From Bacteroidota bacterium (GTDB lineage: Bacteria > Bacteroidota > Bacteroidia > B-17B0 > Aurantibacillaceae): 64,000 nt of DNA. The DNA is taken from contig JAQZBQ010000003.1 of NCBI GenBank assembly GCA_029237825.1, positions 102,001 to 166,000 on the forward strand. Reading direction: 5' to 3'. Shown in pieces: positions 25,282 through 34,406 of this stretch. Positions within the stretch are counted from its first letter, which is position 1. Each line of letters begins with the position of its first letter. A program made the translations under genes and the position numbers. Under the pieces are notes generated by a model. That model was given only the letters and a program-made list of their open reading frames with translations, made no database searches and had not been told where the DNA came from.

Positions 25282-25490
25282 TTAATACATGCCCATTATT
25301 TATTAAAGCCTTATTCATATTTAATCAATAGTATTATCTAAAAACAAATTTTATTAATTCCATTGGTCTTCTTTTGAATATACCAGATCAGATTTAAATT
25401 GCTTCAATCAATGATTTACGAGCTGAATAATAAGTATGCGATAACCGGGGCGTGTAATTGAATTTTACTATCTTAAATAGAGCCATAAAA

Positions 25491-25520
25491 AAAGAACCGT
25501 CAGTTAACTGACGGTTCTTT
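25491..25520. terminator. Perfect 30-bp palindromic terminator
   Basis: AAAGAACCGTCAGTT is followed directly by its reverse complement. It lies 19 bp past the stop of the GH57 gene on the minus strand, with A/T runs on both sides. The 210 bp between this and the preceding terminator hold nothing I can name. Confidence 0.88.
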
Positions 25521-25538
25521 CATTTTAACTTCATATCG

Positions 25539-26879
25539 TTATGCTACGGCTAACGAAGTATTTTTGGCATTTGTCTCCTCAATAATAGACTGTTGAATAT
25601 TTTCGATTAAAACCCCAAGATTTTGTGCATCACCAGGAAACTCAAGGTTAATCTGATTTGGTTGATGAACCAGAACCGGCTGTTCAATCTTCTCTATCAT
25701 TTCGTTCAATTTAATTTCGAGATCACTAAATACGTTCATGTAATACATATATGCATCATAAGGCGACTCAAACGGACTGAAATATTTATGTACGTCACCA
25801 TCATTCCAAAATTTAGTACACATGTAATAGAAATGATCAGATGTTTGCAAACGCTCCCAGATTTTCAAGACTTCGTTATTACCGCATGCTTTCACCTTAT
25901 CTTCGAGAGAATATATTTGCTTTAAGGCCTCGTGCTGCATAGAATTACTTAACCAAGCAGACAAATCCCTTTCTGTATCAGCCCATGAAATAAAATTGTG
26001 CGCGTCATACGTATCCCTTGCAGGGTAATTCGCAATGACTTCAGACGGAGTTTTAAAATCGAAATCAGGGTGCTTAAAGATATGGGATGGTAAGTGGTCC
26101 AGGAAGTCAAAAATTCCCGTTGACTCCCATTGATGCTCGCCGAAAGTTTCATAGTCCATAAAAAGATTGATCGTTTCTCCCTGGCCTGCCACCGAGTGAA
26201 CCCACGTAGAAAATTTATCAGCTGTTAACGGAAATTCCTTCCATCCCCGGTCTGAAAAGCGGAATGCGATATCATCTGAAAGCAAATGGTTTTTTAATAA
26301 TAATTTGGTCTTATCTGCTCCTTGCGGTTTGTAAACGTAATTAGGACTTCTACCATTCAATAAGCGATCAACGCCTTCACAAATTACACCCTGGTAACCC
26401 ATTCCTTCTAAAAACACCGCCAATTCATTATTATAAATAAGTTCGGTGTTCCTGAAAATTTTTGGTTCCTGGTTAAAATGTTTTTTGATCATTTTTCCGT
26501 GCTTACGTACCTGCCGTACAAATTCTTTTTTCGAATAAACAAAACTTAAAGAATGAGAGTAGGTTTCAGCAAGAAACTCAACGCATCCGGTATTTGCAAG
26601 GTCAACGAAGGATTGTAACACATCCGGGCGATATTTCTCAAATTGCTCAATTGCAGTACCACTAATTGAGTAGCTAATTTTAAATTTCCCATTATGCCGT
26701 TTAATTAATTCCAACATTTTTTGGTTGGTTTTTAAATAGCATTTATCAGCTACTTTATGAAGAATTTCTTCGTTTTTTAAATCATCTTCATACGGGTTAT
26801 TAGTACCGATATCAAAAAATGAATAATTTCTAATTCTAAACGGCTGATGTACCTGGAAATAAAAGCAAATTGAAGTCAT
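25539..26879 (-). CDS. Glycoside hydrolase family 57 (alpha-amylase-like)
   Basis: A 446-residue cytosolic enzyme acting on alpha-1,4-glucans such as glycogen or maltodextrin. It starts with the family HQP motif (YFQVHQPFRIR, 7-15). The expected nucleophile is Glu146 in FRNTELIY and the acid/base is Asp242 in FMDYETFGEHQ. It has no signal peptide. The gene lies 15 bp after a GT4 glycogen-synthase-like gene, a pair widespread in Bacteroidota and linked to glycogen or maltodextrin turnover. Exact bond specificity cannot be told. Confidence 0.92.
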   Translation of the reverse strand: MTSICFYFQVHQPFRIRNYSFFDIGTNNPYEDDLKNEEILHKVADKCYLKTNQKMLELIKRHNGKFKISYSISGTAIEQFEKYRPDVLQSFVDLANTGCVEFLAETYSHSLSFVYSKKEFVRQVRKHGKMIKKHFNQEPKIFRNTELIYNNELAVFLEGMGYQGVICEGVDRLLNGRSPNYVYKPQGADKTKLLLKNHLLSDDIAFRFSDRGWKEFPLTADKFSTWVHSVAGQGETINLFMDYETFGEHQWESTGIFDFLDHLPSHIFKHPDFDFKTPSEVIANYPARDTYDAHNFISWADTERDLSAWLSNSMQHEALKQIYSLEDKVKACGNNEVLKIWERLQTSDHFYYMCTKFWNDGDVHKYFSPFESPYDAYMYYMNVFSDLEIKLNEMIEKIEQPVLVHQPNQINLEFPGDAQNLGVLIENIQQSIIEETNAKNTSLAVA

Positions 26880-26894
26880 GGGGATTTGTTTTTT

Positions 26895-28181
26895 TTAGTT
26901 TATAAAATTGTTTAAAGCATAGGAACGCATTATTTTTTGCGCCGATATATCCCATGTAATATTGTCAAGGTTTTGATAAGCGTCGGAAACGATCTTTTTT
27001 CGGAAGATTTGATCATTAAGCAGACTAAGAATGTGATCCGCGGCCTTATGTATATCCCAATGATCAAAGGTTAAGGCGCCTTTTAAAACCTCCGAAACAC
27101 CAGATTGTTTGGAAATAACGCAAGGGATGCCAAATTGAGCAGCTTCAACCGCTGAAAGTCCAAAAGGCTCAGACACAGATGGCATGCAGTATACATCACT
27201 AATGGAAAATAAATGGCGAAGCTTTTCAGAATTTAGAAAGCCCGTCATGTGAAACCGGTTTCCTATATGCTTATAAGAACTTTGCTCCAACATTGATTTA
27301 AAATAGTCTCCTGTTCCGGCCATAACAAATCTAACGTTGGGATCCTTTTCAAGAACACGCGCAGCGATATCAAGAAATTTTTCAGGACCCTTTTGTCTTG
27401 TAAGGCGACCCACAAAGAGCACTGTCTTCTCTTTAAAGCTCTTTTTGCTTTTATATGCCGGAACTGCAACGCTTCCGTTGTGAACAACCGACATCTTTTC
27501 CTTTTTTATGCCATAGTATTGGTGTATATTTTCTGCAGTAAAATTACTTACCGGCATTAACATATCTGCATATTCCATACCTTGCTTTTCCAGATCATAG
27601 ACCCATCCTTTGCTCTGTGGGCCACTTCGATCCACTTCCAATGAATGTATATGCATAACAAGGGGTTTTCCTGTTTGTTCTTTAATTCTCATACCGGCAA
27701 TCATTGTCATCCAATCATGAGCATGAATAACGTCGAAATCAACTGTAGAAGCGTAAGCAGCAGCAATATCACTAAACTGTACTACTTTTTTAATTACATC
27801 CCCTCCATACAGGTTCTCAATATCAAATTGACCAGTTTGCGATCCGGTTTTCCCTTCGTTATAGAAACCCGAGGATACCTTACCATCTGTTGAACTAGAT
27901 GTATAATACGGATCTAAATCAACAGGGATTGAATGGAGGTTGAATGGCATTTCCTTTGAAACTGAATAATTCGGCAATGATGCCAGATTCATATGATTTG
28001 CACCAACAAGTTTAACTTTGCCCGTTTTAAATTCCAGGCTCGATTTAGGCACAACCATCGTAATGTCAGCAAATTTTGACATAGCGCTCGAAAGATCATG
28101 ACATGCAACACCTAGTCCGCCATTTATAATCGGCGGAAATTCCCATCCTAACATTAATACCTTCGGTAAATTCTCTTTCAT
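26895..28181 (-). CDS. GT4/GT5-like glycosyltransferase (glycogen-synthase type)
   Basis: A 428-residue GT-B enzyme. The N-terminal domain begins KVLMLGWEFPPIINGGLGVA with the glycogen-synthase-like GGLG loop for ADP/UDP-glucose. The C-terminal half has VLFVGRLTRQKGPEKFLDIA and the donor-site E-x7-E motif in PSVSEPFGLSAVEAAQFGIP. It probably elongates an alpha-glucan. It forms an operon with the GH57 gene downstream. The leader contains a hairpin followed by a T-rich run (see 28245-28333). Confidence 0.9.
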   Translation of the reverse strand: MKENLPKVLMLGWEFPPIINGGLGVACHDLSSAMSKFADITMVVPKSSLEFKTGKVKLVGANHMNLASLPNYSVSKEMPFNLHSIPVDLDPYYTSSSTDGKVSSGFYNEGKTGSQTGQFDIENLYGGDVIKKVVQFSDIAAAYASTVDFDVIHAHDWMTMIAGMRIKEQTGKPLVMHIHSLEVDRSGPQSKGWVYDLEKQGMEYADMLMPVSNFTAENIHQYYGIKKEKMSVVHNGSVAVPAYKSKKSFKEKTVLFVGRLTRQKGPEKFLDIAARVLEKDPNVRFVMAGTGDYFKSMLEQSSYKHIGNRFHMTGFLNSEKLRHLFSISDVYCMPSVSEPFGLSAVEAAQFGIPCVISKQSGVSEVLKGALTFDHWDIHKAADHILSLLNDQIFRKKIVSDAYQNLDNITWDISAQKIMRSYALNNFIN

Positions 28182-28244
28182 ACTAGTTTAAATCATACAG
28201 TTGTTGGTGACTTCTCTTATTTCCTTCTAAAACAACAAAAAGCC

Positions 28245-28333
28245 GGAATTATGTAATTCCTGTTTGTGTACAAATTTATTTTAGAAGAGCACTCATTAGG
28301 GTAGTATTCGGTGATGGAGTTTTTAAAATCGCT
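28245..28333 (-). promoter_or_regulatory. Island promoter element and leader hairpin, GT4-GH57 unit
   Basis: On the minus strand: AGCGAT (28333-28328, a weak first half), 15 bp, ACCGAA, then TAAATTTG (28278-28271) at 32 bp. Just after the predicted start of transcription, GGAATTACATAATTCC (28260-28245) folds into a hairpin followed by GGCTTTTTGTTG. It is terminator-like but very close to the start. Confidence 0.5.
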
Positions 28334-28388
28334 AAAACTGGGTATTTGTAGCTTGGATATTGCGCTTAAAAAAGGATAACAACAAAAA

Positions 28389-28412
28389 AGCCCCGGCATT
28401 ACTGCCGGGGCT
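28389..28412 (-). terminator. Intrinsic terminator after the T9SS glycoside hydrolase
   Basis: AGCCCCGGCA-TTAC-TGCCGGGGCT: a 10-bp GC-rich stem. On the minus strand it is followed by TTTTTTG. It ends the gene at 28439-30124. Confidence 0.93.
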
Positions 28413-28438
28413 CACCAAATGGACATCAAATTTCCCTA

Positions 28439-30124
28439 CTACTTGATATACATTACCTTTGCTGTTCTCAGAATTTTCTGGTACTTAACCCTTACAATAT
28501 ACATTGCAGATGATAAGTTATACTGAGACAGATCTAATTCTTCTGTTCCTTTGAAAAAGTAACCCTTCTTGGTGATTACAAGCCTTCCCTGCATATCAAA
28601 CACCTCTATACCATATTCTCTTTCTTCACGATTGGGTTTGTTTAACTGAATGTTAACTTTTGCATTGGTTGGATTTGGGAACACATTCTTTATTTCAAAT
28701 TCTGGACCTGTTCCTTCACCGTTAAGTTGTTCGGCTACACCCGTTGCAATAAATTGTGTTACAGTAGGCTCCAGGTTAGATACTGCATGATTATTCAATG
28801 AATATTCATACTTTTTGATTAACTGGCCTTGTCCGTTAAAAATCAACAATGTTGTAGATTGTGCAGGAATCGTCCCTGAATATTCTGTTGCAAGATTTGC
28901 GTTAATGTTAATTTTTAAAGCACTAGAACTCGTTATTGAGGAAGTATTTAATTTAACAGTGTAATTATAGTTATTGGTTAAGTCCTGATTTAATACTACA
29001 ACTGCTATTTGCTGGTTACTTTGACTACCAAATGATTTAACACTTGCCTGATTTGTGGTTCCATTTACATAATTACCTTTTAAGTTTTCTGCAAGCATTT
29101 TAAAGTGATAATAAATTGGCTTCTTCTTTCCTGTACCCTGATCAAGGTAACCAATATTCAATGCATTGGAATTACCTTCGATTACACTCCAGAAGTTAAT
29201 AAAATCTACTTTATTTTTTAATGATACACCTATCAATTCAGCCCAAAACTGCCCACCAATAAAACTGTTAGCACCATTACCATTCAAGTTATCAGCTGAG
29301 TTATTTTGCCACCCGATGTTAGCTTCTGTAATAGCTGTTTTTAAAGCGGAAGAACCTGTTCTGTTATGTGCAGTATTACAAGCTGCTATTCTATTATTCA
29401 AGTAAACCAGGTTATCTTGTAAACCACCTGTTGAATTCAATTTAGTAGTTACCTGTGAACGGGTCTGGCTACCATCAAATGCATAATAGTGAAAGGAAAT
29501 GATATCCAGGTAAAAACGTCCGTTTGCATCCTTTCCGGTGATATCATCCGGACCATTTGGCGTAGTTAATCCATTGATAATATTAGTATTGAACCACGCA
29601 GTTTCAGGTCCCATGATTAGGATTGTTGGATCCACATTTTTCATTGCTGTTGCAAAGGATTTTAAATAGTTTGCTACCTGAGTTGAATTTGTATATGCAT
29701 ATCCTAAATCCGGCTCATTACCAATACTCCAGTATTTCACATTTCTACCTTTCACTACATTAATATACTGAACGATATTTGCTGCTTGCTGAGCATTGTA
29801 TTTCCAGTTTTCAAAAGGAACCTGTATAATTGGTTCCATACCTTTAGCACGAATGGAGTCAATCATTTTTATATACTGATAATTGGTTGGCATACTTTTA
29901 TCTGCTCCAATACCACCAAAGCGAATTAATGTTGATTTACTGTTCTTAATGTTACTCCAGTTTTTATGTAATTTACCATAATATACTGTGTTACCGATAG
30001 TATCCGGCATCCATGCGTTTTGACCGAAAAAGTGATTTGGAATAATTTGCGCTTTCATAGGATTAAAAAAGATAATACTAACCATGATCGCACAAAACTG
30101 TAGGGATTTTTTTATTTGTTTCAT
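28439..30124 (-). CDS. Secreted clan GH-A glycoside hydrolase with T9SS sorting domain
   Basis: A 561-residue surface or secreted enzyme. The signal peptide ends near AQ at 26. A TIM-barrel domain (~30-380) carries the acid/base Glu137 in YWSIGNEPDLGY and a probable nucleophile Glu in TAITEANIG (~265). The pattern is closest to GH44/GH39-type enzymes in clan GH-A, but I cannot fix the family or the bond cleaved. A small beta-sandwich follows (~385-440), then the T9SS type A domain starting VFPNPTNAKVNIQLN. The promoter is unclear: only a weak TAAGTTAT at 30152-30145. Confidence 0.85.
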   Translation of the reverse strand: MKQIKKSLQFCAIMVSIIFFNPMKAQIIPNHFFGQNAWMPDTIGNTVYYGKLHKNWSNIKNSKSTLIRFGGIGADKSMPTNYQYIKMIDSIRAKGMEPIIQVPFENWKYNAQQAANIVQYINVVKGRNVKYWSIGNEPDLGYAYTNSTQVANYLKSFATAMKNVDPTILIMGPETAWFNTNIINGLTTPNGPDDITGKDANGRFYLDIISFHYYAFDGSQTRSQVTTKLNSTGGLQDNLVYLNNRIAACNTAHNRTGSSALKTAITEANIGWQNNSADNLNGNGANSFIGGQFWAELIGVSLKNKVDFINFWSVIEGNSNALNIGYLDQGTGKKKPIYYHFKMLAENLKGNYVNGTTNQASVKSFGSQSNQQIAVVVLNQDLTNNYNYTVKLNTSSITSSSALKININANLATEYSGTIPAQSTTLLIFNGQGQLIKKYEYSLNNHAVSNLEPTVTQFIATGVAEQLNGEGTGPEFEIKNVFPNPTNAKVNIQLNKPNREEREYGIEVFDMQGRLVITKKGYFFKGTEELDLSQYNLSSAMYIVRVKYQKILRTAKVMYIK

Positions 30125-30167
30125 TTGGTTTTTGTTTTACGTTTATAACTTACTCTCTAATGATGCT

Positions 30168-30330
30168 GGCTACTTTTCAACCTCTCCTGGCTATTATTTT
30201 TGCCCTTTCACCGTTAGTAGACATGTATACTACTGTAAAGAGTATAAGGTTATATGATTATCGAAAACTTAACAGATATTGGCGACTTTATAGCCGTTCC
30301 TGGCTATTATTTTACCACTTCTACCTAAAA
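30168..30330 (+). promoter_or_regulatory. Two triple half-site clusters with 21-bp period
   Basis: Cluster 1: GGCTAC (30168), GGCTAT (30189) and ACCG (30210), exactly 21 bp apart, then a weak -7-like TAAGGTTA at 30245. Cluster 2: GGCGAC (30281), GGCTAT (30302) and ACCTAA (30323), again 21 bp apart and without a -7 box. The central CCTGGCTATTATTTT is the same in both. These occupy the 438-bp non-coding region between the divergent genes at 30124 and 30563. Confidence 0.55.
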
Positions 30331-30444
30331 TGACTGTATCGGGGAGGATTAACCATCGAAAAAGTGAAACCCTTTGACGCAACCGTTTTTAATTTTTCAT
30401 TAAAGGATTAACAGAATTTTGCAAATGGAGATTTTCCACCTTCT

Positions 30445-30508
30445 GGCTAGGTAAAACAGAATTTTACCGAATTAATAAAATCCATGGACTTTTGTAAAAC
30501 TATCTTTA
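30445..30508 (+). promoter_or_regulatory. Island promoter element, DksA-like gene
   Basis: GGCTAG (30445-30450), 15 bp, ACCGAA (30466-30471), then TATCTTTA (30501-30508) at 33 bp. Confidence 0.65.
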
Positions 30509-30562
30509 CAAACAATGAATATCATTTTAACTTAACCAAACCCCAACGAACCTAATAAGTTA

Positions 30563-31018
30563 ATGTCTATGAAAAATCAGCAACACTACCTAAAAGTACC
30601 AGCAACGAACTTAAACATCAGTCCTAGTTCTGCAAAACCTAAATCTGTCCGTTATTCAGACTCAGATCTTATGGAGTTTAAAGACTTAATCCTTAACAAA
30701 TTAAATGAGTCCAAAAAGGAATACGCTTTATTGCGAGAAATCCTGTCGCATAAAACAAATAATGGAACAGATGACACTTGCCCAACATACAACGTTGCAG
30801 AAGATGTCAATGATGCTATTTATAAAGAAGAAGTTTCTGGTCAGGCGCTCAGACTTCAAAAATATATTGAGCACCTCACTAACGCACTCATTCGGATAGA
30901 AAATAAAACATATGGAATCTGCAGTGTAACAGGAGAATTGATTGCAAAGGAAAGATTGAGGGCAGTGCCTCACTCTACCTTAAGTATTAATGCAAAACTT
31001 GGAAACGCAAGCCGATAA
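30563..31018 (+). CDS. TraR/DksA-like protein lacking zinc cysteines
   Basis: 151 residues. A coiled-coil hairpin (~35-110) and a C-terminal segment YGICSVTGELIAKERLRAVP match the TraR/DksA zinc-finger family. Only one of the four metal-binding cysteines is present, so zinc binding is unlikely. Family members bind the secondary channel of RNA polymerase and adjust transcription under starvation; whether this version does so is inference. The acidic tip residues of the coiled coil are not obvious. Start at 30563, with a second ATG two codons later. Confidence 0.75.
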   Translation: MSMKNQQHYLKVPATNLNISPSSAKPKSVRYSDSDLMEFKDLILNKLNESKKEYALLREILSHKTNNGTDDTCPTYNVAEDVNDAIYKEEVSGQALRLQKYIEHLTNALIRIENKTYGICSVTGELIAKERLRAVPHSTLSINAKLGNASR

Positions 31019-31097
31019 ACACTGAGATATTTTGAACTGAAGACATTGGAAGTATTTTATACAGCACATACTGGCTATGTAAAACCAAAATTAAAAT

Positions 31098-33143
31098 ATG
31101 AAGAAAATAATTACCATTTCATGTCTCCTTTTTACATTGTTAATAGAAGCGCAGGTTTTTAACGGAGGTGGCGGAATAATACTGAATAACGGACAGGATT
31201 CCTTCTTTCCTATCAACGTCTCCGGATTGACTCAGAATGCAATTGACAGTGTTTATGGAATCGAACAGGTGTGTTTTAATATTTCTCATCCAGATGTTTC
31301 AGAACTATACATCTATCTCCAATCACCCTCCGGCACAGTAGTGGAATTAACCCTTGGAAGTAGTTCAAGCGGCGCGAATTTCACAGGAACGTGTTTTGAA
31401 AATTTACCCGGAAATTCTATCACTTTAGGATCTTCACCATATACAGGTACATACAAACCTGTTGGATACTTCGGACGATTCAACACCGGACAGTCAGGGA
31501 ACGGAACATGGAACCTTATTGTTCATGACGGGTTTCCCGTTACAAATGCGGGAAACCTAATTTCATGGAGTATTAAGTTTGGTAATGCTCCCGCTCATCC
31601 GGTCATTTTAAAATCATCGAATTTACCACTAGTGTTTATTAATACCACGCAGGCCATTACAGACAACAATACACCTGCAAGTATAGGAATTGTTTACAAC
31701 GGCACTTCACGAAACAACATTTCCGACCCAAGAAACAATTACAATAATAAAGCACAGATAAACATCCGGGGCAATACGAGCAAAAATTTTGAAAAAAAAT
31801 CATTTTCATTTGAAACACAAGATGCTGTTGGAAATGAATTGGACGCACCGCTTCTATCCATGCCGGCGGAAAGTGACTGGGTATTGATTGCAAATTATCT
31901 TGATAAAACATTGATCAGAAATCCCATGACTTTTGACTTATACAGGCTTATGGGAAATTATTCGTCACGCTACAAAAATGTAGAGTTGTTTTTAAATAAT
32001 GAATACCAGGGTGTATATACCCTTGCAGAAAAACCAAAACGCAACATTAACCGAATTAATATTGAGAAACTCGACAAAATTGAAAATACAATGCCATATA
32101 TCAGTGGCGGATATATATTTAAGATTGACCGTCCAATAGAGCCAGGCTGGTATTCTCACCTTCCGGGAAATAGTCCCCTTAACTCCAAATTTTTCTACCA
32201 ATATGTCTATCCCAATGATTCTGATATTACCCTACAACAGAAAGCCTACATCCAAAGTTTCATGAATGACTTTGAAACACTTATGAATTCACCAACATAT
32301 GCTGATCCAGTAAACGGATATTCTAAAATAATTGATGTGAACTCCTTTGTGGACTACTTTATTATCAGTGAACTCAGTAAAAATATTGATGCCTACAGAC
32401 TTAGTACTTATATGTACAAAAAAAGTATTATTGAAGGAGGCAAACTCACGATCGGGCCGGTATGGGATTACGATATAGCCTGGCATAACAGCAATAGTAA
32501 TCTTTCATATGACCCTGTCGGATGGGCATTTCAAATGATGGATAATACTTATCCTGTGCCAATGTGGTGGACGAAACTAATGGCCGATAATACGTTTGCC
32601 AATAAAGTGAAATGCCGTTGGAACTCATTAAGACAAGGAGTATTAAGCACAAACTATCTAAATAATTACATTGACGCGGCAACAGCGAATTTGAGTGAAG
32701 CGCAACAAAGGAATTTCAGACAGTTTCCAATATTAGGAGCTTACATCAATCCTAATCCACAAAATCAAGCCGGAGCAAACTATTCGACTGAAGTGGCAGA
32801 TTTAAAAAACTGGATTTCAACAAGAGCTGCCTGGATGGACGCGAACCTTTCCGGAACGTGCATTGTTGGAATAAACGAGTACTTAACTCAAAATCAAATC
32901 CAGGTATATCCAAATCCAATGGAGTCACAAACAACCTTTGTGATGAACCTGGATAGAGAATCAGACATATCATTACTGGTTACCGACCTTGTTGGAAAAG
33001 AAGTAACACGGTTCTTAAATACTAAAGTTGCGCCTGGTGATTCCAGAATCGTACTGGAAAGAAGTCAAATGCAATCAGGCATTTATTTGTATCAACTCGA
33101 AATTAATAATACTGTAACAACAGGTAAGATAATTGTTCAATAA
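31098..33143 (+). CDS. Exported CotH-kinase protein with P-domain and T9SS tail
   Basis: A 681-residue secreted protein. The signal peptide is followed by a proprotein-convertase P-like beta domain (~35-160, VCFNISHPDVSELYIYLQSP). The CotH domain (~180-540) has the atypical protein-kinase features of the family: KKSFSFE, a substrate/ATP region ALLSMPAESDWVLIANYLDK with D and RN residues, and the metal-site motif GPVWDYDIAW. The last ~85 residues are a T9SS sorting domain (IQVYPNPMESQTTFVMNLDR). CotH proteins phosphorylate secreted proteins in spore formers. Here it heads an operon with VTC and DUF4956 genes, a recurring trio. Confidence 0.9.
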   Translation: MKKIITISCLLFTLLIEAQVFNGGGGIILNNGQDSFFPINVSGLTQNAIDSVYGIEQVCFNISHPDVSELYIYLQSPSGTVVELTLGSSSSGANFTGTCFENLPGNSITLGSSPYTGTYKPVGYFGRFNTGQSGNGTWNLIVHDGFPVTNAGNLISWSIKFGNAPAHPVILKSSNLPLVFINTTQAITDNNTPASIGIVYNGTSRNNISDPRNNYNNKAQINIRGNTSKNFEKKSFSFETQDAVGNELDAPLLSMPAESDWVLIANYLDKTLIRNPMTFDLYRLMGNYSSRYKNVELFLNNEYQGVYTLAEKPKRNINRINIEKLDKIENTMPYISGGYIFKIDRPIEPGWYSHLPGNSPLNSKFFYQYVYPNDSDITLQQKAYIQSFMNDFETLMNSPTYADPVNGYSKIIDVNSFVDYFIISELSKNIDAYRLSTYMYKKSIIEGGKLTIGPVWDYDIAWHNSNSNLSYDPVGWAFQMMDNTYPVPMWWTKLMADNTFANKVKCRWNSLRQGVLSTNYLNNYIDAATANLSEAQQRNFRQFPILGAYINPNPQNQAGANYSTEVADLKNWISTRAAWMDANLSGTCIVGINEYLTQNQIQVYPNPMESQTTFVMNLDRESDISLLVTDLVGKEVTRFLNTKVAPGDSRIVLERSQMQSGIYLYQLEINNTVTTGKIIVQ

Positions 33144-33159
33144 CAAAAAAAATAAGATT

Positions 33160-33639
33160 ATGAAACTACAATTGAAATTAGTTGTTCTTATCCTTCTCTT
33201 TAATATTGTGGCAATTGCCCAAGGAAAAAAAGAGGTTAAAAAAAATAATATAAAAACGGTTACCTTAATTGATAATGATAATGGCAAAACCGTAAACAAC
33301 AGGAAAGAAGTATTTGACAAAAATGGCCGAACCCTCGAAGAATATGACTATGATAAAGATGGAAATTTAAAAGTTTCGAGAAAGTATAAGTACAATAAAG
33401 CAGGCGACGTTGAAGAGGAAGAAGAATATGATGCTAAAACTAAATTAACAGAAAAGCGACTTTCGAAATACAATTCTCTCGGAGAAAAAACAGAAGAGGA
33501 AATATATGATCATTTGGGACGTAAAGTAAAAACCCACCAATATACCTACAATGCAAAAGGTTTGAAGACTGAACGAAAAACATTAGACGGCACCGGAAGA
33601 ACGATTTCAACACGCACTTATAATTATACATTCAATTGA
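33160..33639 (+). CDS. Exported YD-repeat-like small protein
   Basis: 160 residues. Signal peptide MKLQLKLVVLILLFNIVAIAQ, then about six short repeats with a Y-x-Y or Y-D core alternating with DKxGR/DKDGN turns (EEYDYDKDGNLKVSRKYKYN). This resembles RHS/YD strands, which often bind carbohydrate or form a beta-ribbon. The frame is open from 33133; the ATG at 33160 starts the signal peptide. Its stop overlaps the start of the VTC gene (TTGA). Confidence 0.75.
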   Translation: MKLQLKLVVLILLFNIVAIAQGKKEVKKNNIKTVTLIDNDNGKTVNNRKEVFDKNGRTLEEYDYDKDGNLKVSRKYKYNKAGDVEEEEEYDAKTKLTEKRLSKYNSLGEKTEEEIYDHLGRKVKTHQYTYNAKGLKTERKTLDGTGRTISTRTYNYTFN

Positions 33640-34406
33640 ACGAGTCAAGTAAAATATTAGAAGAATTTGAGCCCATTGATCTAAAAGAAATGGACGCTGT
33701 TAAATTGATGAACAGAACAGATACTAAGTTTCTATTTACAATGCAACAGTTTGAAACTGTATTGAAAGAAGTGAAGGACCAGTACCGTGTTTTGGAGGTA
33801 AATGGAAAAAGATTAAGTCAATACCGAACTCTTTATTATGACACGGAGAATCTGAATCTATATGCTCAACATCATAAAGGTAAACTCAACCGTTATAAGA
33901 TCCGGCATCGTACATATGTAGAATCAGATACCGGCTTTATTGAAGTAAAATTTAAAAACAACAAAGGACGCACGATAAAAAAAAGAATTAAAGAGTTATT
34001 ACCTCCATCTAACTGGGAGGGAGAAAACAGGTTGTTTTTAACTAAAACTCAACCATTCGAACCAAATACACTAATTCCTGCTATATGGGTTAATTATTGC
34101 CGGTATACACTTGTTCATAAAACAGAGTTGGAAAGATTAACAATTGACGTTAACCTGGAATTTGTTAAAGACTCTGTCACAAAAAAATTAGAGGGGCTTG
34201 TGATCGCTGAAGTAAAGCAGGAAAAGAAAAAGCCAACAGCCTTTCTAAAAATGATGAAAAAATACCATATACGAGAAGGTTCGATCAGTAAATACTGTAT
34301 GGGAATAGCCCTCACTTGCAATGGCGTTAAAAAAAACAATTTCAAAAAAAAATTACTAACCCTAAAACATATAATCGATTATGACACTATTACAAGTACT
34401 AAATGA
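33636..34406 (+). CDS. VTC-domain (polyphosphate polymerase-like) protein
   Basis: A 256-residue member of the triphosphate-tunnel VTC family. EEFEPIDLKEMDAVKLMNRTDTKFLF is the conserved opening, followed by the basic tunnel residues in GKLNRYKIRHRTY and FIEVKFKNNKGRTIKKR, and a Glu/Lys-rich strand in LVIAEVKQEKKK. In yeast the family makes polyphosphate; bacterial versions next to CotH are uncharacterised to my knowledge. The start is TTG at 33636, overlapping the previous stop by 4 bp. A downstream ATG would cut the conserved opening. Confidence 0.85.
   Translation: MNESSKILEEFEPIDLKEMDAVKLMNRTDTKFLFTMQQFETVLKEVKDQYRVLEVNGKRLSQYRTLYYDTENLNLYAQHHKGKLNRYKIRHRTYVESDTGFIEVKFKNNKGRTIKKRIKELLPPSNWEGENRLFLTKTQPFEPNTLIPAIWVNYCRYTLVHKTELERLTIDVNLEFVKDSVTKKLEGLVIAEVKQEKKKPTAFLKMMKKYHIREGSISKYCMGIALTCNGVKKNNFKKKLLTLKHIIDYDTITSTK

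Noticed and set aside
30125..30165. Minus-strand copy of the element for the T9SS glycoside hydrolase
   Set aside because: Only a weak TAAGTTAT box; the GGCTAT clusters nearby point in the plus direction.
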